Origin: CAYVBJ01 sp964449075
Lineage (GTDB): Bacteria > Bacteroidota > Rhodothermia > Balneolales > Balneolaceae
NCBI GenBank assembly: GCA_964449075.1
Contig: CAYVBJ010000005.1
Span: 86,386-150,385, forward strand
Direction of reading: 5' to 3'
DNA: 64,000 nt
A program made the position numbers and the translations under genes. The notes under the pieces are model-generated. The model ran no database searches and was not told the DNA's origin. It was given only the letters and a program-made list of their open reading frames with translations. Numbering within the stretch: the stretch's first letter is position 1; the number at the start of each line of letters is the position of its first letter. Shown here piece after piece: positions 63,243 through 64,000 of the stretch.

Positions 63243-63458
63243 TTATTGTGGCTGAAGTAGTTGATCTTTAAATCCCTCAAGCACCTGAATTGCTTGTTGA
63301 TTGGTTACTGTGGGGAAATCTTCCAGAAATTCGTTAAGGCTATGGTCAGACTCCAGATATTCAAATAAAGTGCGAACCGGGACACGGGTACCTTTAAAAA
63401 CTGGTGTACCACCGAGTATGTCTTTTCGTCTTTCTATAATATTATTTGGAGTAGCCAT
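63243..63458 (-). CDS. DUF433 protein (antitoxin-like)
   Basis: This 71-aa protein is of the DUF433 type, usually a small HTH partner of DUF5615. GGTPVFKGTRVPVRTLFEYL is the family signature. It is complete. Its PIN-like partner behind it carries a nonsense codon. Confidence 0.88.
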   Translation of the reverse strand: MATPNNIIERRKDILGGTPVFKGTRVPVRTLFEYLESDHSLNEFLEDFPTVTNQQAIQVLEGFKDQLLQPQ

Positions 63459-63643
63459 TTTTATGTAAGAAAAAATTATCGTTGATCAAGTATTATAGTC
63501 AATGAACAGGCGACATGGGGATTTTTTAAAACTCGATAGATAAGCTTTTACGAAGTTGCTATAACATAGTAATATCATACAACAACATTTACGGCCTGTC
63601 GGCAAGCACGTGAATGTGATCCGTTTACCGGGTTTGTATCCTA

Positions 63644-64000
63644 TCAATTCTCAAAACGAATTTTGAAAATCTTACCCTGGAAAATATCTGAGAGAAACAG
63701 TGAATCTTTAGGACCTTCTGTAAGTTCCATTGGATTTCCCTTGCCTGTAAATTGATAGACGGCAAAATCCGGGTTACCGCTGATGCCGAGAGTGTCGGGT
63801 CATCCATAGTTTCTGCCCTCTTCAATTACATTGAGCTCATCTCTGAAATTGGGCCGTTTTCATTTGCTATCAGGTCTCCGTTCTCACGAAATGCTATTCC
63901 AAAACTGTTTCTCAGGCCGAGTGCCCAGACATAAGAATCTCCGATAGGATTGTCTGCCGGGATGGAGCCGTCTCTGTTCATAGGCAGCATTTTACCGTGA
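63644..64000 (-). pseudogene. PQQ-dependent sugar dehydrogenase fragment, frameshifted
   Basis: The frame from the window edge (GKMLPMNRDGSIPADNPIGD, VWALGLRNSFGIAF, ENGDLIANENGP) is the soluble PQQ glucose/sorbosone dehydrogenase propeller. The next block (NFRDELNVIEEGRNYG) continues in another frame, so one base is missing near 63851. In that frame the expected Trp after NYG is TGA (63800-63802). The end PMELTEGPKDSLFLSDIFQG then FKIRFEN finishes at 63644. The 5' part lies outside the window. It is either a pseudogene or two assembly errors. Confidence 0.75.

Overview
The window looks like chromosomal DNA from a Bacteroidota-type bacterium, most plausibly Balneolota (Balneolales-like). This is inferred from gene style and was not checked against a database. 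The clues are TonB receptors with carboxypeptidase-regulatory domains driven by ECF sigma/FecR pairs, a type IX secretion (T9SS) sorting domain, a 6-bladed beta-propeller lipoprotein, weak Shine-Dalgarno sequences and moderate G+C. It is ordinary metabolic backbone interspersed with structured repeats and several freshly broken genes. No phage, complete insertion sequence or CRISPR array is visible.

Layout: 0-3.5 kb holds grpE (5' end cut off), dnaJ and a serpin lipoprotein. 3.7-8 kb is an ECF sigma - FecR - TonB receptor signalling operon. 8.4-9.4 kb has tRNA-Pro(CGG) and a hemolysin III family membrane protein. 10-17 kb is a sulfate assimilation block: SLC13 permease, cysQ, cysD, cysN-cysC fusion and an Fe-S APS reductase (cysH). 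17-26 kb, minus strand, is a TonB receptor followed by a YnjBCD-like ABC importer, a 44-aa ORF, a nucleoside phosphorylase (MTAP family) and an MtnK-like kinase, and probably takes up and salvages a small molecule. 26-28 kb carries housekeeping genes. 28-42 kb is a beta-glucan (laminarin-type) locus on the minus strand with a divergent LacI regulator: GH2-like, GH149/GH94-like phosphorylase, three GH17, GH30, a GPH-type sugar symporter and a broken T9SS-secreted glycan-binding protein. 42-45.6 kb has a damaged DUF5615 gene, a propeller lipoprotein, metZ and osmC. 46-58 kb is a complete branched-chain amino acid cluster: minus strand leader-ilvB-ilvN-ilvC-cimA-leuA-leuC-leuD-leuB, with ilvD divergent. 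58-64 kb has a cytidylate-kinase-like protein, corA, an aldo/keto reductase, an AbgT transporter, a DUF433/DUF5615 pair with a nonsense codon, and a broken PQQ-type sugar dehydrogenase.

The most interesting signal is upstream of cysH. A short ORF with three consecutive Cys codons is followed by mutually exclusive antiterminator and terminator hairpins, a classic ribosome-mediated attenuator apparently sensing cysteine. The ilvB operon also starts with an Ile/Leu/Val-rich leader ORF followed by a long hairpin. Both leader regions share an identical 17-bp element centred on AAAGCGCTTT. Sulfate activation (cysD/cysNC) supplies APS to cysH, and sulfide can then feed metZ. CimA and LeuA both feed the LeuCD/LeuB enzymes, so isoleucine can be made without threonine.
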